Of a stretch of 64,000 nt of DNA, positions 60,713 to 64,000 are shown piece after piece. The stretch comes from Chrysomallon squamiferum (Eukaryota > Mollusca > Gastropoda > Neomphalida > Peltospiridae). The stretch spans positions 29,716,664 through 29,780,663 of the forward strand of contig CM022679.1 in assembly GCA_012295275.1 (NCBI GenBank), written 5' to 3'. The number at the start of each line of letters is the position of its first letter. Positions within the stretch are counted from its first letter, which is position 1. Under the pieces are notes generated by a model. It made no database searches and was not told the origin of the DNA. It saw only the letters and a program-made list of their open reading frames with translations. A program made the position numbers and the translations under genes.

Positions 60713-61851
60713 TTACCTTCGGTAAAGTATGAATACTATAACAGCCACTGTCATAACAATGAGTGCGGCACCAAAAATACCAAGCGCCACTTTACTCCCT
60801 GAACTCAAACCAGACGCCGCAGTGTCAGCTGTGGACGTTGCCGCGCTGGAAACACGTGTTACTGACGACGGAGACGTCCTTGTCGTTGATTTCGGTTTCG
60901 ACTGGGACGTTTTTGGTGTAGACTGAGATTTACCAGATGTAGACCGAGATGGGTTTAATGTAGACTGGGAGGCGTTTTGAGACGTTTTTGGTGTAGACGG
61001 AGATTTACCAGATGTAGATCGAGATGGGTTTAATGTAGACTGGGAGGCCTTTTGAGATGTATTTGGTGTCGATTCGGACGTTGTTGATGTGGTTCTGTTT
61101 GGTGTAGACTGGGATGCTGTGCTAATTATAGACTGAGTTGTGTTAGGTGTCAACTGACTTGTGTTAGGTGTCAACTGAGTTGTGTTAGGTGTGAACTGAG
61201 TTGTGTCAGTTGTCAACTGAGTTGTGTTAGGTGTCAACTGAGTTGTGTCAGTTGTAGACTGAGTTGTGTTAGGTGTCAACTGAGTTGTGTCAGTTGTAGA
61301 CTGAGTTGTGTTAGGTGTCAACTGAGTTGTGTTAGGTGTAGACTGAGTTGTGTTAGGTGTCAACTGAGTTGTGTTAGGTGTCAACTGAGTTGTGTCAGTT
61401 GTAGACTGAGTTGTGTTAGGTGTCAACTGAGTTGTGTTAGGTGTCAACTGAGTTGTGTTAGGTGTCAACTGAGTTGTGTTAGATGTCAACTGAGTTGTGT
61501 CATTTGAAGACTGAGTTGTGTCAGGTGTAGACTCAGTTGTGGTAGGTTTAGTCTGAAATGTTGTTGATGTAGATTGAGACGCGGCTGAAATAGTAGACAC
61601 AGAAATTCCTGTTGTTGGTTGTGATGTCTCAGTTGCCGTGGAGAGAGATTTTGTTGGAGAAGACATTACTGTAGATGTTGTAGATGTTGCCTCGTGTGTA
61701 GGATGATGTGTAGACGTTGATGAAATCTCAGCTGTTGTAGTTTTTTGTTTTGAAGATGATGTGTCTATTTCTGACACTGACGACGCTAACGTTTGCGATG
61801 CTGTTGTCGCAGCTAGCGTCGAAGTAGCGTTATCTACAGATGTTGTATCAT
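60713..61851 (-). CDS. Mucin-like single-pass membrane protein, C-terminal exon (5' exons not identified)
   Basis: Read on the minus strand, the acceptor GTATTTCAG ends at 61852 and the frame is open to a TAA at 60713-60715. It encodes about 379 residues, over 40% Thr plus Ser. The first part is a Thr/Ser-rich stalk. About 61125-61522 holds roughly 19 copies of a heptad of the type NTTQLTP (21-bp DNA repeat). Most copies carry an N-glycosylation sequon (N-T-T) and several O-glycosylatable Thr. Next come two copies of a longer repeat containing ASQSTLNPSRSTSGK, then a Ser/Thr linker, and one hydrophobic segment VALGIFGAALIVMTVAVIVF (about 60730-60790) followed by ILYRR. This is the layout of a mucin-like type I membrane protein. 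No signal peptide is visible, so upstream exons lie at higher coordinates. AAG|GTAACT overlaps the stop and could be a splice donor. The family is not recognised beyond this description. Confidence 0.7.
61125..61522 (-). repeat. Coding 21-bp tandem repeat (about 19 Thr-rich heptads)
   Basis: On the plus strand the unit reads GTTGTGTTAGGTGTCAACTGA with variants GTGTCAGTTGTAGACTGA. The period is 21 bp, so every unit change keeps the reading frame. Translated units are mainly NTTQLTP, with NTTQSTT/DTTQLTP variants arranged as higher-order pairs. The in-frame period and maintained frame argue that the array is under coding constraint. Confidence 0.85.
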
Positions 61852-61873
61852 CTGAAATACAATTTATACATTA

Positions 61874-61893
61874 ACGACGACGACGACGATGAC

Positions 61894-61930
<37 letters not shown>

Positions 61931-61998
61931 GTAGTAGTAGTAGTAGTAGTAGTAGTTGCAGCAGTAGCAGTAGTAACAACAACAACAATAATAATAAT
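61874..61998 (+). repeat. Compound trinucleotide mosaic upstream of the mucin-like exon
   Basis: GAC, GAT, AAT, AGT, GCA, AAC, AAT, GAT and GAC blocks follow in register, beginning about 23 bp from the minus-strand acceptor of the mucin-like exon. Confidence 0.95.
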
Positions 61999-62303
61999 GA
62001 TGACGACCTTTTTAAACATGAGAAATCAATAAGAAAAAGCAATAAGATATATAAAAAAAAAAAAGATATCAACAGCAAATAAGTAAATAAAATACAATTA
62101 AAATAAAATACGACAAAACAAAATAGAATAAAATAAAATATCACAAAAAAAATAAAAAAAAAATAAAAAATAGTTAAATAAAAAAAATGTATTCTGTTAC
62201 AAAAACAGTTAATTTTCATAAATAAACTGTTATCACGTGTAGATTAAAATCGTTTTTCTAGCCTCATAGAAATAAAATAGGTCACAGTTTAGCTGTAAGT
62301 CTG

Positions 62304-62306
<3 letters not shown>

Positions 62307-62380
<74 letters not shown>
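62307..62380 (+). repeat. Long (GT)n microsatellite
   Basis: About 36 uninterrupted GT units. Confidence 0.98.
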
Positions 62381-62383
<3 letters not shown>

Positions 62384-62458
62384 TTCTGTCCAGTAGCAGG
62401 TGTTAGTATTGTATTACAAGATATCCAGCTACTGACAGCGAAAGAAAATATAAGAATG

Positions 62459-62460
<2 letters not shown>

Positions 62461-62492
<32 letters not shown>

Positions 62493-62542
62493 AATGATAA
62501 TAATAATAATAATGATAATAATAATAATAATAATAATAATCT
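62461..62542 (+). repeat. (CAA)n then (AAT)n microsatellite
   Basis: About ten CAA units pass into AAT/GAT units. Confidence 0.96.
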
Positions 62543-62692
62543 GATTATGAAACAGAGCGTGTAATGTAAGGAATTGAAATGTATTTGTTTATTTATTCTT
62601 TCATTTCTTTATTTGTTAAAGAAGAAAGAAAAAAAAAATAATAATTTGATTATGAAATATCAGGGCATATATGTTTAACATATCTATGTGTT

Positions 62693-62693
<1 letters not shown>

Positions 62694-62767
<74 letters not shown>
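62694..62767 (+). repeat. Long (AG)n microsatellite
   Basis: About 36 uninterrupted AG units, about 135 bp from the left end of the Tc1-like element. Confidence 0.98.
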
Positions 62768-62771
<4 letters not shown>

Positions 62772-62901
62772 GTTACAAATAAATGATTTTTCTGTTATCA
62801 AAATTATTCTCTCTTAGCATAATATTATCCACAACGTGATTGCCACCCCCCATCCCATTTGTAACTTACGACTTTACGATAAATGTGCTTTATATATTAT
62901 A

Positions 62902-63772
62902 CTCTCCCAAAAAAGAAACGCAAAATGGTTGATTTCTTAGATAACTATTGTAAACTGACACATATCGATGAATATAATGAATATAATGACATTTGGTGAT
63001 TCAAACGTATAGCTTTTGTTACAGTCGCCAAAAAGCAGGTAACACAAAAAGGCTATGATCTTGTTTATTAGCCAAAACGTCCCCGCGTGCAAACCACATT
63101 ACCAGTGCATGTGCACGTGCGGCACATGAAAATTGAAAGCGAGGGTTATAAAAATGCAAGGTTTTCGAATACTTCTTATTTGTTCGATATTTTTGCTCTG
63201 ACCCAACATCAAACAAATGCCACGACTGAGTGAACCGCAACGAAACAACGCCATCGGCCGTTTACAAGCTGGCGAATCCTTCTCGGCCGTAGCCCGGGTG
63301 TTCCATGTATCCCCAAGCACCATCTTGAAATTGTGGTATCGTTCCAGTAACACCAAACAACACGTGACCGTCCCAGATCAGGCAGACCACGTGTAACCAC
63401 CAGGGTACTTCATCTACGGGAAAGAACCACCATGGCAACCTCTAATCTTCAGCAATACCAGGTATGTGTAGAATATCGGCTCAGACAGTGCGCAATCGTT
63501 TACGTGAGGCAGGTATTCGAGCCAGACGGCCTGTAAGAAGAGTGGTTTTGACTCGACAACATCGTCGACTACGACGTCAGCGGTATCAAGTGCACAGTCT
63601 CGCCTCAATTACGAAGGTACTGATATTATAACCTTCAACTTTAAACTTTTCAATATTAATGAATTGCGAATGTGTGTGTAAAATGTGAACATTCTGCTGC
63701 TTTCTGTTGATCCATTAGATAGATATTCCCAATGCCAATAAAATCTACTTTTGCGTTTCTTTTTTGTTAGAG
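62902..63772 (+). mobile_element. Tc1/mariner-like element, internally deleted, with about 24-bp terminal inverted repeats
   Basis: The ends are imperfect inverted repeats: the left end is CTCTCCC then AAAAAGAAACGCAAAA, and the right end (reverse complement) is CTCTAAC then AAAAAGAAACGCAAAA. They are flanked by TA dinucleotides (62900-62901, 63773-63774), the usual Tc1/mariner target duplication. The element is about 871 bp, far shorter than a full Tc1 element (about 1.3-1.6 kb). Its only coding trace is the N-terminal DNA-binding part of a transposase (63217 to about 63620); the catalytic DDE region is absent. It is therefore non-autonomous. Confidence 0.85.
63217..63625 (+). pseudogene. Tc1-like transposase remnant (N-terminal helix-turn-helix region, frameshifted)
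   Basis: From ATG 63217 the frame reads MPRLSEPQRNNAIGRLQAG and FSAVARVFHVSPSTILKLWY, a typical Tc1 paired-like helix-turn-helix. A frameshift near 63350-63360 moves the match to another frame, giving RPRSGRPRVTTR (the GRPR AT-hook-like motif). A second shift near 63461 gives ISAQTVRNRLREAGIRARRP. Homology stops at about 63620 and no catalytic Asp-Asp-Glu domain follows. It lies inside the inverted-repeat element above and cannot encode an active enzyme. Confidence 0.85.
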
Positions 63773-63774
63773 TA

Positions 63775-64000
63775 TATATACACACACAACTAAAATACTG
63801 ATGTTGTATTTGCATGTAGAATAGTTTGGAAAACATCATTTAGTTAGTTTTGTAGTGCTTACGTCTCTGAACTATAACGACGCAAATCCAGCCAACATCC
63901 ACCGATTGTTTTATCGAACGCTAAACATTCTGCTGTTTATGGGAAGGTTTATATAAAAATGTTGCTTTTTGCTGCTTTTGGATTTCCTCTCTCTCCAAAT
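63775..64000. other. Right flank of the Tc1-like element
   Basis: Short TA/CA tract, then unique AT-rich sequence to the window edge. I see no gene in it. Confidence 0.5.

Larger units (their letters stand above)
61999..62901. other. Presumed intron or 5' flank of the mucin-like gene
   Basis: A-rich DNA (62040-62200) followed by (GT)n, (CAA)n, (AAT)n and (AG)n arrays. No upstream exon of the minus-strand gene was recognised. Confidence 0.5.

Noticed and set aside
63019-63608. Several minus-strand open frames of 63-85 residues near the right end
   Set aside because: They are antisense shadows of the Tc1-like transposase remnant on the plus strand.

Overview
The window is AT-rich animal nuclear DNA, most likely from a mollusc. 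It has long introns, GT-AG splice sites, very abundant micro- and minisatellites, tRNA-derived short interspersed repeats (one carrying the core motif GGTGCATATAAAAGAT that I know from molluscan SINEs) and an internally deleted Tc1-like transposon. There is no prokaryotic organisation, and most long open frames are translations of simple repeats. The species cannot be read from the sequence.

The main gene runs left to right from about 11.5 kb to 44.7 kb. Nine exons join in consistent splice phase into a myocardin-related transcription factor (MRTF/MKL family), the actin-sensing coactivator of SRF. In order they carry a novel Cys- and Gly-containing N-terminal exon, RPEL1, an RPEL1-2 linker, RPEL2, a basic segment plus RPEL3, a 2.2-kb exon (basic/Gln-rich region, SAP domain, coiled coil), two small exons with short conserved-looking motifs, and a terminal exon with the acidic transactivation tail. 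The join gives about 1,284 residues; the 5' end (first exon, start codon, promoter) was not found and may lie to the left. The large exon changes reading frame near 41,030, which looks like one missing base.

Region by region: 1-11.5 kb is non-coding and repeat-rich, with one doubtful minus-strand exon near 2 kb. The introns between 11.7 and 40.6 kb hold many low-copy tandem duplications (units of about 60-180 bp), an 18-copy 62-bp minisatellite just after the exon 3 donor, several SINE-like insertions and two stretches that look like non-coding regulatory elements. 44.7-60.7 kb is the MRTF 3' flank and AT-rich intergenic DNA dominated by (ATT)n, (CT)n and (CA)n arrays, plus a MITE-like hairpin near 57.8 kb. 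At 60.7-61.85 kb, on the minus strand, lies a C-terminal exon of a mucin-like single-pass membrane protein with about 19 Thr-rich heptapeptide repeats. The right end holds long trinucleotide and dinucleotide arrays and the Tc1-like remnant (62.9-63.8 kb).

The two genes face each other (convergent) and no functional link between them is visible.
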